Assembly (NCBI GenBank): GCA_032622095.1
Contig: CP136063.1
Coordinates: 74,131,980 to 74,195,979, forward strand
Direction of reading: 5' to 3'
DNA from: Siphonodentalium dalli
Lineage: Eukaryota > Mollusca > Scaphopoda > Gadilida > Siphonodentaliidae
DNA length: 64,000 bases
A program made the position numbers and the translations under genes. Under the pieces are notes generated by a model. The model was not told the DNA's origin, did not search any database, and was given only the letters and a program-made list of their open reading frames with translations. Positions 21,231-31,060 of the stretch are shown piece by piece. Every line of letters begins with the position of its first letter. Position 1 is the first letter of the stretch.

Positions 21231-22107
21231 GCCCAATTTTCAATTCACCATAGCTCCAGTTGCTGTTTTGCTCTAGGTATGTACTCATTGTGATGGTTAC
21301 AGTTATGCCCTGTGCCAATGCATTCTCTTATATATGCGAGTCGACCATAGGTCGCCTCGCATATATAAGAGAATGCATTGGCCTAAAAAAAAAAGTCTTC
21401 TATTCTATTTACATTCTTTTAACAATTTTATAATATTTTTCTACATTTTTTGACAATTTTATCATTTTTAATATGTGTTAAGCCAATGCATTCTCTTATA
21501 TATGCGAGGCGACCTATGGTCGACTCGCATATATAAGAGAATGCATTGGCACAGGGCCGTTCTGTTGGGTAAAAGGGCCCAATTTTCAATTCACCATAGC
21601 TCCAGTAGTACTTATCAATCAGTTGCTGTTTTACAACCTAAACACGCTTACTATCATACTCACTATTTGGACATCTGCTACCATTTGACACATCAGAATC
21701 CAATGGTTCTAATAAACTAATTTCTGACAGCCAGATATCAATGTCGGCTCATAGATATATCATTGTCTCTAGGTATGTACTCATTGTGATGGTTACAGTT
21801 ATGCCCTGTGCCAATGCATTCTCTTATATATGCGAGTCGACCATAGGTCGCCTCGCATATATAAGAGAATGCATTGGCCTGAAAAAAAAAGTCTTATATT
21901 CTTTAAAAAAAAAATTTACATTCTTTTAACAATTTTATAATTTGTTTTTACATTTTTATAATATTTTTCTACATTTTTTGACAATTTTATCATTTTTAAT
22001 ATGTGTTAAGCCAATGCATTCTCTTATATATGCGAGGCGACCTATGGTCGACTCGCATATATAAGAGAATGCATTGGCACAGGGCCGTTCTGTTGGGTAA
22101 AAGGTTC
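21231..22107. repeat. Tandem duplication carrying two partial family A MITEs
   Basis: Both units begin GCCCAATTTTCAATTCACCA and reach TCTAGGTATGTACTCATTGT followed by GATGGTTACAGTTATGCCC, the interior of a family A element with its outer left part missing. Hairpin modules lie at 21314-21382, 21482-21550, 21810-21878 and 22010-22078. The second unit keeps about 190 bp (AGTAGTACTTATCAATCAGT...) that the first lacks. Right ends read TGTTGGGTAAAAGG, a decayed TIR. Confidence 0.75.
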
Positions 22108-22170
22108 AAGATCTAACATGAAGAGATAGGGAAAACAGAGGAAACACTCAACAATCAATCTTATACTTAC

Positions 22171-22226
22171 AAGCACCAATTTCAGTATGAGGTGAGTTTC
22201 ATAAGATTCATGAGATCTGTAATTTT
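22171..22226 (-). CDS. ANO8: Anoctamin-8, short exon leading into TM5
   Basis: 56 bp; acceptor TATTTTTAG, donor GTAAGT (22170-22165). With the G carried over from the previous exon it encodes ENYRSHESYETHLILKLVL. This is the anoctamin segment E-N-x-R-x-x-x-x-Y-E-x-H-L-I-x-K that precedes TM5. Entry phase 1 and exit phase 0 match both neighbours exactly. Confidence 0.92.
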
Positions 22227-22300
22227 CTAAAAATAGAAATGATCATGCACATAGAGAGTATGATAAACCCGTTCTTTACTAAATGGATTCTCATCATTTA

Positions 22301-22611
22301 TGATTGATTGATTGATTGGGGTTTTATGTCGCTTTAGCCACTAAGGCCATATCACGACATTGCCAGTTTTAATGGTGGAGGAAATCCGCACACTTACGGC
22401 TAATCTAACAGTGATTTCAATGGCTGATAACCTCGTCGACCATGTGCGGCAAACCACCGGCCATCGGCAAGTAACTGGCAACTTTCCCAGATAACGATTT
22501 CGAGTTACAAAGTCCACGATGGAAACATGTGGATTTGAACCCTTATCGCCAGCGCTGGAAGGTGAAACGGCTTGGAGTTGTACCCCTAACCGATTGAGCC
22601 ACCGAGGCCCC
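22301..22611 (-). mobile_element. tRNA-derived SINE with 11-bp target duplication
   Basis: On the minus strand the head starts GGGGGCCTCGGTGGCTCAAT. It has an A box TGGCTCAATCGG (22601-22590) and a B box GGTTCAAATCC (22541-22531), 48 bp apart, as in RNA polymerase III promoters. The 3' end reads GCGACATAAAACCCCAATC followed by an (ATCA)n tail. Perfect flanking repeats CTCATCATTTA lie at 22290-22300 and 22612-22622, the signature of LINE-mediated insertion. Confidence 0.9.
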
Positions 22612-22633
22612 CTCATCATTTAAAACAGTATAT

Positions 22634-23013
22634 GTCTCAGACAATTTTATTTCTGAATCAATGAGGGAGGGAGGACTTTATTTAAATTTTTTGTGCAAAT
22701 CGTAAGCATGGACTATGATAGCTTCCCTTGTCTATAAATACCAACCAAATTACTTGAGTCTCAGACAATTTTATTTCTGAATCAATGAGGGAGGGAGGAC
22801 TTTATTTTAATTTTTTAATTTTTTTAGAAAATCGTAAGCATGGACTATGATAGCTTCCCTTGTCTATAAATGTCAACCAAATTACTTGAGTCTCAGACAA
22901 TATTATTTCTGAATCAATGAGGGAGGGAGGACTTTATTTTAAATTTTTTATTTGCTGTGCAAATCGTAAGCATGGACTATTATAGCTTCCCTTGTCTACA
23001 AATGTCAACCACT
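22634..23013. repeat. Tandem repeat, about 3 x 124-132 bp
   Basis: GTCTCAGACAATTTTATTTC starts units at 22634, 22758 and 22890. Each unit contains GAGGGAGGGAGGACTTTATT, ATCGTAAGCATGGACTAT and TAGCTTCCCTTGTCTA. It directly follows the SINE. Part of the GAGGGAGGGA word also appears near 2.27 kb (CCTCCCTCCCTC). Confidence 0.75.
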
Positions 23014-23188
23014 CTTTATTGATAAAAAAAGTTCCATTAAAACTGTGAGTCCCGAATGTTTTTCAAAGATTTCTAATGTTCTATACGACAATGAGTCCCC
23101 CAAAGCTACTTGACGATAATGATAACAAAACATGCAGTGTGTTTTGAGTAAGAATAAAGAACTCAATGTTTAGTTGAAAACGTGTTGT

Positions 23189-23588
23189 TTAACCCTTTAC
23201 CCAACAGAAGGGCCCTGTGCCAATGCATTCTCTTATATATGCGAGTCGACCATAGGTCGCCTCGCGTATATAAGAGAATGCATTGGCTTAACACATTAAA
23301 AATTATAAAATTGTTAAAGAATGTAAGAAAAAATGGTAAAAAGTGTTAAAAAAAGATTTTTTTTAGGCCAATGCATTCTCTTATATATGCGAGGCGACCT
23401 ATGGTCGACTCGCATATATAAGAGAATGCATTGGCACAGGGCATAACTGTAACTATCACAATGTGGTCAAGGAGCCGGTTCCAATGATATCCATATTTGT
23501 ATGGTTCTATTGAGACAGACCGAAGATATTTTAGGCTGTTGAAGCTTTATTTGGCCGGTTTTGGCCGGTTTGTTGGGTAAAGGGTTAA
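23189..23588. mobile_element. Family A MITE, copy A5 (400 bp, intact)
   Basis: TTAA to TTAA, with TTAACCCTTTACCCAACA at one end and GGTTTGTTGGGTAAAGGG before the other TTAA. Modules at 23219-23287 and 23367-23435. It is nearly identical to A6, with only a handful of differences visible (for example GCGTATATAAG against GCATATATAAG). Confidence 0.88.
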
Positions 23589-24894
23589 CAATAACGATTA
23601 CATGTATTACAAACACAGTTACGCCATGTTACATTGGTGTCGGCAAACTTCAAAGCTGTCAATCATTCCAACAAGACAGTGTCACAATGGCACCGTTTGA
23701 TGATCTTTGAGTTTGATCATTGATGTCAAATTCACCGTCATGGAACTTGGAGCACCCGTTGACCCAATTATCTCACTATGGGTGCATGAATCATGGCTGA
23801 AGGGGTCACTCTCACCAAAAAAAGTGCTGAAGGGTACACAGGGTTGGAAAATGTGCTAAGGGTACACAGGGTTTGTGATAGACACTAACACAGTTACTTA
23901 AACTGTGTTTCCAAAAGTCTGGTGCCCATTAGCAGTTTGTTTTCAGTTTATTTTAATGTTCATTGGAACGTAAACATGGCACAAACTTCACATGAGAAGC
24001 TAAAAACAACTACTAGTATACGTATATTATATGTAGTAAATAACACTTTACCTGTGGCAGAAATTGGAAATATTTGATACTTTCTTCCAAACTGAAATCT
24101 GACTTTGTGCACACTTACAGGGTCCACAAACAAAACTGAATCCTGGTTGGGGAGTTCTCTGTCAAGAACGCTTTGTTGAGAAATTCAAATATTACAGCCT
24201 AACACATGATTTAATTCTCATGTTTTTGAAGTGAGTGATCGAATTTTGAAATGACATAACCAGATATCATACAGCAGTATTTGGCAATGACTGTATCCAT
24301 TGTAAACTTGCTGGTGGGAATTCATTGAGTAATCTCTTGATTACTCCTGATTGGGATTTGGACCAGGCTGGCCATGTTAAAATATAAGCTGGCTTGCTGA
24401 GGGAATCTGACCTTGCAAAATTACAGTCACAGTCAAATCCAGTTGTTTGCTTTCTGGTCAAGTTGAGCCACAACACATACCTTGGCTTTGGAAAATTTAA
24501 ATTAAATATGTTTTGTTGCTATGAAATGTGGATTTCTCAACAAAGCGTTTCTTATGGAGTTCTCCTGAATCCTGTTGTACTTTCTTTTATGGAAATTAGC
24601 TGACTGTTTTGTCTGTACATGCGCACAAAGTCAAGAGTGTGGTTGGTAAGTATGTGCTATATATGTTTTAATCTGCTACCAGTATAGTGTTGTTAACTAC
24701 ATATAATACATTGATTGTTGTTTTCTTTGAATTTTGTGACGTTTTTGATACTTTTCTACCAATTTTAAAATTTGAAAAACATATCCCTGGAGGCCATATT
24801 GGACTGGTCTGGTTAAACCTTAACGATAACAACAAGATACATAGTCAACGTTGGGAGCTTTCGGTGTCGATGCAATTGATGTCATTTTACAAAC
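23589..24894 (-). other. ANO8 intron stretch, no feature named
   Basis: Two small local repeats occur: GGGTACACAGGGTTGG / GGGTACACAGGGTTTG near 23.83 kb, and an inverted pair around GAGAAATCC / GATTTCTCAACAAAGCG between 24.17 and 24.56 kb, whose arms carry CAAAGCGTTTCTTATGGAG- and AACGCTTTGTTGAGAAA-type sequence. That suggests a TIR element of about 400 bp at 24.1-24.6 kb. No coding signal. Confidence 0.45.
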
Positions 24895-25183
24895 CTTTTT
24901 CATTGAGCCAAAGAGCAATCAACTTGTAGATTTCATCAAGAATACCAATACAGAGAGCTAGGAGTATTTTAGGTCCGTAGGTGAAGTAATGTGACATCTC
25001 ATGAGCTTTGATGTATCCATCTACAACCTCCTGTAGTTCAAATATCAGCAACATCACAGCAAAGACAACACATATGCATGACGCTATAACTGGAAGACTG
25101 ATGAGGTAGCGGAAGATATTGCGCCTCCATGGCGGGTAATATGGCTCCGTTCGGCCTGTGACGGAGCTCACAATTGGATCGCC
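24895..25183 (-). CDS. ANO8: Anoctamin-8, exon with TM3 and TM4
   Basis: 289 bp; acceptor TTTACAG, donor GTTTGT (24894-24889). Entry phase 0, exit phase 1. It encodes GDPIVSSVTGRTEPYYPPWR, the pre-TM3 motif (Y-Y-P-P-W-x-R), then NIFRYLISLPVIASCICVVF and AVMLLIFELQEVVDGYIK (TM3). HEMSHYFTYGPK follows, and ILLALCIGILDEIYKLIALW with LNEK (TM4). L-x-x-E-x-Y-K-x-x-A-x-W-L-N is diagnostic of the family. A roughly 160-bp perfect-looking hairpin lies just upstream in the intron (25277-25436). Confidence 0.96.
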
Positions 25184-25276
25184 CTGTAAATAAAATTTAA
25201 ATAGATTCATTTGACCCTCCAAATTATGTCTATTTAAATTTGAAAGGAGGGATAAGATAGGTTGATAAATAGAGAA

Positions 25277-25436
25277 TACCTACAGGTTTTGATTGAATAC
25301 CCGGATTATCTCATTCGTGGCTACAAGGAAATACAGAATTTCCACGAGCGACTGAAAGCCGTTAGTGGAAATTCGGTATTTCCTTGTAGCCACGAATGAG
25401 ATAATCTGGGTATTCAACAAAAACCCGTAGGTGTTC
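25277..25436. repeat. 160-bp hairpin (inverted repeat)
   Basis: GAATACCTACAGGTTTTGAT, GAATACCCGGATTATCTCAT and TCGTGGCTACAAGGAAATAC are mirrored by GTATTTCCTTGTAGCCACGA, ATGAGATAATCTGGGTATTC and CCGTAGGTGTTC. The loop is about 30 bp around CGACTGAAAGCCG. A MITE-like palindrome without an identified target duplication. Confidence 0.75.
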
Positions 25437-25917
25437 TTTTTAATATATGTGCTATGTTATAATCCCCCCAAAACTGCTAGTTTTGTCCTACAGTTCACTT
25501 CAAATTGTTAGAAAGCTTCGACATCTGCATTTTGTTTACATTCCATCAATTGATTTGCTCACCACTGAATGACAAATATCAAGCATATAAACCGGACGTA
25601 ATCTCCGAGAAGGTAATACTATCGTGTTATCCATCATTTCGGTCAGTGTTATCCATCGCCTCGGTCCAGTCGATGGATATAACGCCATACGCCATGGCAA
25701 TTTTCCCACTATTTAATGGGGAAGCATATAATAAATGCATGTACTACCATTCTATAAACTTAATATATACTCCAATAAATGACAAAAGTCCTTCAACATT
25801 TCCCAGCTGATTTCAAATTTTATATTATTCAGATAATAAAAGCTCATCATTTTTATCATAACACGAATAATCTAACTTGAATAAGTCTATCTGTGGTATA
25901 TTGGTATATGAAGTTTA

Positions 25918-26240
25918 AACAAGAGGTTGCACTGGTGGTGCTGGCATACCCCCATGGTGGCAAATTCAAACCGACAAAGTATAGTTGAGATATTTGCTTG
26001 GATGGGAAAAAACCCAACATTTTCATATAAACGAAGAAGAATAACTCTAGAATGTAAAATCGGAAAAATAACTATTGAACACTCAATTGATTGCCCTTAT
26101 AGTAGTGAACATCCATACCAAATTTCATTCAGATCCGACAACCGGTGTTTGAGACATATGCTCGGATGGACAAAAAAATATATTTCCAGATACATGTAAA
26201 CAAAGATGAAACAGAAAATCCAGAAAAAAACGATTGAACA
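25918..26240. repeat. Fragment of AACAAGAGGT-headed element
   Basis: It begins AACAAGAGGTTGCACTGGTG with GCATACCCCCATGGTGGCAA, as the element at 31.2 kb does. It continues with gene-like but degenerate text (CATACCAAATTTCATTCAGA) and has no GGGGGTATAAT end, so it is truncated. Confidence 0.45.
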
Positions 26241-26274
26241 CTCCAGCACCTTTGATCTGCAACATACGTACTGA

Positions 26275-27191
26275 GTCATTGACTCATTGTCATATAACCC
26301 ACACACCCTTAACCCTTTACCCAACAGAAGGGCCCTGTGCCAATGCATTCTCTTATATATGCGAGTCGACCATAGGTCGCCTCGCATATATAAGAGAATG
26401 CATTGGCTTAACACATTAAAAATTATAAAATTGTTAAAGAATGTAAGAAAAAATGATAAAAAGTGTTAAAAAAAGATTTTTTTTAGGCCAATGCATTCTC
26501 TTATATATGCGAGGCGACCTATGGTCGACTCGCATATATAAGAGAATGCATTGGCACAGGGCATAACTGTAACTATCACAATGTGGTCAAGGAGCCGGTT
26601 CCAATGATATCCATATTTGTATGGTTCCATTGAGACAGACCGAAGATATTTTAGGCTGTTGAAGCTTTATTTGGCCGGTTTTGGCCGGTTTGTTGGGTAA
26701 AGGGTTAAAGTAGACCAACGGCTATATGGAATAGCTGAATAGCAATGTAAAATGTTACACCTGTAATACAGAAACCTGAATATATAACTATATATGCGCA
26801 GTTGTGATATCATCGGGCGGAAAACAGAGTGTGCATGTGTGGGAAGTTAGGAAGCTAGTAGCATCAAGCTATTTCGAAGTCTCTCTTTTGTATTTATAAC
26901 CGTCACTTTGTTGGAATTGCACGCGAACATAACTTCAACGCTGACGTTTACCTGTCACTATAGGCTGTCAACATCGATAAATATAATGATAAATATGCAC
27001 ATTTTAATAAATTTATGATCACAAATAGCTGTGAAAAATCGCATATCTAACACATAGAAATGGGCAGATCCTCGATGTCTATGAAAATACTTTGATAATC
27101 CGGTGTGGAATTTGGAACGTTTTATTTATAGTAGGTGTTGACTAGTAATTGATTAAGGGCCATCAAATATGAAATACCCTAGTCGTTTCAA
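26275..27191 (+). repeat. Left arm of a long inverted repeat, carrying A6
   Basis: The reverse complement occurs at 32460-33116 (GTCATTGACTCATTGTCATA, TGTTACACCTGTAA, GATAAATATAATGATAAATA, GGTGTTGACTAGTAATTGAT, TGAAATACCCTAGTCGTTTC). The two arms lie in the introns on either side of two ANO8 exons. This arm is longer because it contains A6 (26309-26708). Confidence 0.75.
26309..26708. mobile_element. Family A MITE, copy A6 (400 bp, intact)
   Basis: TTAACCCTTTACCCAACA to GTTGGGTAAAGGGTTAA. Modules at 26339-26407 and 26487-26555. The matching position in the other inverted arm (about 33080) has no element: CCCACACACCC-TTAA ... TTAA-AGTAGACC here against CCCACAGACCCCTAAAGCAGACC there, so this is an insertion at one TTAA. 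Confidence 0.9.
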
Positions 27192-27306
27192 CTTTAGTGG
27201 TTTCAATGTGGTCATGGGAGTTTGACCACGAGAAAAATTCAGCATACTGATGAAAACCCATGTATGTCAACATTGAACCGGCCATTTATTATTAATATTT
27301 ATATAC

Positions 27307-27664
27307 TTAAAGACATATTATGTACTTGTTCGGGTGCGTGAAAGTGATAAGTTGCTATTCAGGTGCTATGCAGGATTCTACTAACATTGCTGAAAATCTG
27401 AAGCAAATCGGCCGTACAACTAAATAGAAATCATCGTCTGAACTACGCTCAATTGTAAATATTTACTACTCGATTTGGGACGCATCTATCGACAATAAAC
27501 TAACGAAAATGGTTTCGCCATTGATAGTCACTGCATCTAACATCTAAGAATGACGGTGTGTGTTGTCAATTTGGATATAATATTTGTAAAAATGACTACT
27601 TTGAACAATATTGTTCTCTATTTCTTTATATATCATCCTACCGGAGTGTTTCACATCAATTTAA
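27307..27664 (+). mobile_element. Family J element, copy J2
   Basis: From TTAAAGACATATTATGTACT to GTTTCACATCAATTTAA, with TTAA at both ends. Contains GAACTACGCTCAATTGTAAA, GATTTGGGACGCATC and GTTTCGCCATTGATAGTCAC. Five copies in this window share this order. The ends share only TTAAAG. No open frame of note. Confidence 0.7.
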
Positions 27665-27787
27665 ATACATTACGGGTTGTTTATTATTAATTCATATTCA
27701 ATGTAATCCATGGATCCAATCAATGTCAATGAAACAAATCCCATAATTGATCTTATACAGTCTTACTTCACTGCCAGTTGCAGAAAA

Positions 27788-28230
27788 CAGGCCTGAGTTT
27801 AGTGTGCCTGTCATTTGCAGAATGAGGTCCCCAGAGGGTGAATTTAGTGACACTATCCTGCATAGCGGGCTAGCATCACTAAATTCACCCTCTAGAGACC
27901 TCATTCTGCATGGCCTTATTTGCTATGGGGAAACATAAATTCAGATTGAAGTTCCCAAATGGTGAATATTGTGATGTACACCCGTTGGGAGCCTCGATTA
28001 TGCAATGTGTCGTCTGCCAATTTGGGGATATAGAGAAACTAAACTAAACAGAAATATAATCAACATGAAGAAGTTTCTATAGAAATTTGATAATAAAGAA
28101 ACTTTCCAAAGAAGATAAGGTCTAAGCAGAATGAGGTCCCCAGAGGGTGAATTTAGTGATGCTAGCCTGCTATGCGGGATAGCGTCACTAAATACACCCT
28201 CTGGGGACCTCATTCTGCAAATGACAGACA
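27788..28230. mobile_element. Family E (hAT-like) element, copy E4
   Basis: GCCTGAGTTTAGTGTGCCTG, an inverted block around CTGCATAGCGGGCTAGC, the TTCCCAAATGGTGAATATTG pair and GAGAAACTAAACTAAACAG. Then a second palindrome around GATGCTAGCCTGCTATGCGG, and GCAAATGACAGACATAAATA. Nearly complete; the last bases of both termini are degraded, so no target duplication is seen. Confidence 0.7.
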
Positions 28231-28402
28231 TAAATACAATAGAGAAACTATCAATTATTCCAATCATAACACAAATTATTTATTTATTTTAGATTTAATG
28301 AATTTATTCAGATCAAATATGGATAGCTTATGGTATACTACACTCATGTACAGGTATCTACAGCAAAAACGTAAAGGTACACAATCCGATTCGATGGTCC
28401 CC

Positions 28403-28827
28403 ATATGTGACCCACCATATCAAATCCAGTCGTAAGTCGGGATTTTTTTACCCTGTGCCAATGCATTCTCTTATATATGCATTGGCCTAACAATTTTTTA
28501 CAATTTTAATAATTTGTTCTTGTATTCTTTAACAATTTTATAATTTCACCCATACAGAGCCCCAGACAAACATGAGCAGACGACACTCTTCTATATGCTT
28601 CTATATATGTGTGGGGCTCCCTACAGGGTAATGGATGTTTTTTATTTTATGTCCTAAAAATTGTAAGAAATATTTATTTAAAAAAAATGATAAAAAATTG
28701 TTGGGCCAATGCATTCTCTTATATATGCGAGGCGACCTATGGTCGACTCGCATATATCAGAGAATGCATTGGCACAGGGTAAGAAAATCCCGACTTACGA
28801 CTGGATTTGATATGGCGGGTCACATAT
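28403..28827. mobile_element. Family C MITE, copy C1, left hairpin collapsed
   Basis: TIRs of about 45 bp start ATATGTGACCCACCATATCA and AATCCAGTCGTAAGTCGGGA. The right hairpin module is intact at 28705-28773. The left one (28457-28486) is reduced to a 30-bp palindrome by loss of its centre. The interior has an imperfect palindrome: GAGCCCCAGACAAACATGAG ... GTGTGGGGCTCC. Confidence 0.85.
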
Positions 28828-29109
28828 CATCAGATTCCAACAACATTTCTTGAAATGTTGCTTCAGTTACCAGAATCAATTAATTGCCAAAAAATACTAT
28901 ATAGTATAAAATTTCCCAAAAAAGTTATATATAAAAACATTTTGTTCAACGCAATTTGATCTCGAGAGTATATCGGTCGGCATTCGTCGATTATTTGCCA
29001 GGCCGCCAAATATTCCAGGTGGTGATAAATAATATATTTCAAAAATCTATATCTGATCACTCTGGGGAGCCAACCCCATGTGTAAACAATAGCATAGAAA
29101 TGCATTCAG

Positions 29110-30195
29110 TGAACCCTTTCATGACGGAAGCTGTGCTGGTGCAGCATTAAAGATCCTGTGCCAGTGCATTCTCTTATATGAGCAAGTCTCCCATAGGGAG
29201 CCTCGCATATATTAGAGGGTTTCCGCTAGGGGGTAGGGGAATGGGGCCGGTAGCCGTCAAGGGGAAAAATCCAGGTAAAAGTAGCCTGTTTTACTTTTAG
29301 CACTGGTTGAACTACTTTCGTTATATCGGCCAATAGAATCACGTGAGAGTAGAAATGGCAGATTGTTTTGTTCCATTTCTGCCCAAGTGCCAAGCTATCA
29401 AACCTTATACATGTACCTGTAACTTTAAAACTAGTAAATTTATTAGATATAAATTAATTTACGAAGTACATGTACAGAACACCAGTAATTTGGATGCCGA
29501 GTTAAACATGCTCGTTACTGTTAAAAGTCTCACTGTGGAAGACCCAGCAGATATTTCGGATGCATAACGTAATCGGAATATATTAAGGGGCTGATTACAT
29601 ATCTCGCCGACGAGTATTCATTGTGGGCAGTGGTAAGATGCCTTGATGCCTGGTGCGGCTACTCCCACGATTTTCTCTCGCTCTATTACAAAGTGAACAG
29701 TATATTTTGCGGTATAAAACATGACAGGTATGATTAAAATACTGCTCTTTTGCATAACATAACCGGGTACTAACCGCAATGTAACTAACCAGCCTCAAAT
29801 GCATAGCTTCTGGCGATGTCAGCTCCGATCACTTCATGTTTCAATTTAACAACGCGTTTAGAGTGTGTACACTCACAAGATATAAAATAAATTCACCATT
29901 TAAAATTCCTTAGTACTATTCCAACAAAATTCAGAAGTTTTAAACATCTTTATACCTTTATAGACATGCAGTATGTCCTGGGGTATGGCAGGAGGGGAGA
30001 ACTTGGCAAGGGGAAAGGGGCCATCAAGGGGACCCCCTGCCGGTATAGCGGAAACCCTGGAGAATGTACTGGCTTACAAAGTCAAGGTAAATATTGTTAG
30101 GCCAATGTATTCTCATATATATGTGAGGCTCCCTATGGTAGACTCGCATATACAAGAGAAGGCACATGGTTTTCGCAAAACTTCAGGAAGCTAAA
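29110..30195. mobile_element. Family D MITE, copy D2, split by another element
   Basis: The left part is GAACCCTTTCATGACGGAAG, GGTGCAGCATTAAAGATC and the start of a diverged module. The right part resumes GAGAATGTACTGGCTTACAA and has a second module (GCCAATGTATTCTCATATAT), then GGTTTTCGCAAAACTTCAGG. Read as reverse complement this follows D1 step by step; the 845-bp insertion is described next. Confidence 0.75.
29215..30059. mobile_element. GGGTTTCCGC element inserted in D2
   Basis: Terminal inverted repeats GAGGGTTTCCGCTAGGGGG and CCGGTATAGCGGAAACCCTG, with G-rich subterminal text on both sides (GTCAAGGGGAAAAA / CATCAAGGGGACCCC). About 845 bp. The interior open frames (29343-29567 plus, 29595-29804 minus) show no recognised family. 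Removing it restores the D2 stem, with at most a 3-bp (GAG) duplication. Confidence 0.65.
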
Positions 30196-30358
30196 GTCAT
30201 AGAAGCTGCCATTTGCATCAATGGCTCATGCATATATTGGATTCACAATAAAATTCATGAAGATCACCCGATTTGATTTGAGCATCGACTTCACTGCAAA
30301 ATCTCAATTCGCAGGACCCTAATGTTCGATGTAATTGGCATCAGCCTCTAAGAGTTAC

Positions 30359-30517
30359 CTCATAAAGTGGTCGTGGATCCTCTATAAATTCATCCATCTG
30401 ATCCAGTGTCCCCCATTTATATGAGTACTCAGCCATCCGCCGCTTCCACATCTCAAGAAATAATGATGCCCATAAAACGTTGATGAACCGAAAAATCTCA
30501 GTATAGATCTCTCTATC
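30359..30517 (-). CDS. ANO8: Anoctamin-8, exon with TM2
   Basis: 159 bp, 53 codons, phase 0/0; acceptor TTTGCAG, donor GTAACT (30358-30353). DREIYTEIFRFINVLWASLF and LEMWKRRMAEYSYKWGTLDQ carry TM2 and the motif L-F-L-E-x-W-K-R-R-x-x-E-x-x-Y-K-W-G-T-L-D, one of the best conserved in anoctamins. MDEFIEDPRPLYE follows, and its E-x-P-R-P matches the ANO8/ANO10 signature. It joins GDPIVSS of the next exon. Confidence 0.96.
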
Positions 30518-30629
30518 CTGCAAACATTTAAAACAGGTTAGATTGAAATTTTAAATCATTTGTGTCAACTTTCATTGTTTGCAGAAATTATAATATTGTA
30601 TAATGAATTTATTGTTTTTCATTGCACAA

Positions 30630-31060
30630 CAAGAGCATCGCTGGGGCATGGCAAAATACGCCCCAAGTAATTCCAACAAATACCATAATTCTGGTGAAAA
30701 TTGGCGGGCGAACTTGACCTGTATTTTGGGCTAGTAAACTCATATACATGTACCAAATTTCAGTTCAGGTTTACTAAAGTTATCATTCGGAAACAAAATT
30801 TTAGTGCAAATTCCAACAAAAAGGGCCATAACTCTGGTGAAAATTGGCGGACGAAACCTGAGTTTGAACTTGACCTGTATTTTGTGCTAGTAAACCCACA
30901 TACACATGTACCAATGTCATTCCATTCAGTTTAGATTATCTAAAGTTATCATCCAGAAACGAAAAGTGAATGGATGGACAGAGTCAGATGGATGGACAGG
31001 CAGCTCAACAGACAGACAGACTGACAGGCTTCAAATGGGCTATTAATTCATACCTATATA
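30630..31060. repeat. Element with AACAAGAGCATCGC head and GACAGAC tail
   Basis: Head CAACAAGAGCATCGCTGGGG and a duplicated internal unit of about 145 bp (AATTCCAACAAA, GGTGAAAATTGGCGG, GAACTTGACCTGTATTTTG appear twice). Then AGTTATCATCCAGAAACG and a GGACAGRSAGAC tail near 30.98-31.02 kb. Same general type as the elements at 20.7 and 31.2 kb. Confidence 0.5.

Noticed and set aside
22531-22611. Functional tRNA gene from the A and B boxes
   Set aside because: No cloverleaf or anticodon arm could be made out; the boxes belong to the head of a SINE with target duplication.
16947-26469. Recurrent open frames with words like ALCQCILLYMR and PRIYKRMHW as a protein family
   Set aside because: They are translations of the 69-bp hairpin module and flanks of the MITEs, in several frames and on both strands.
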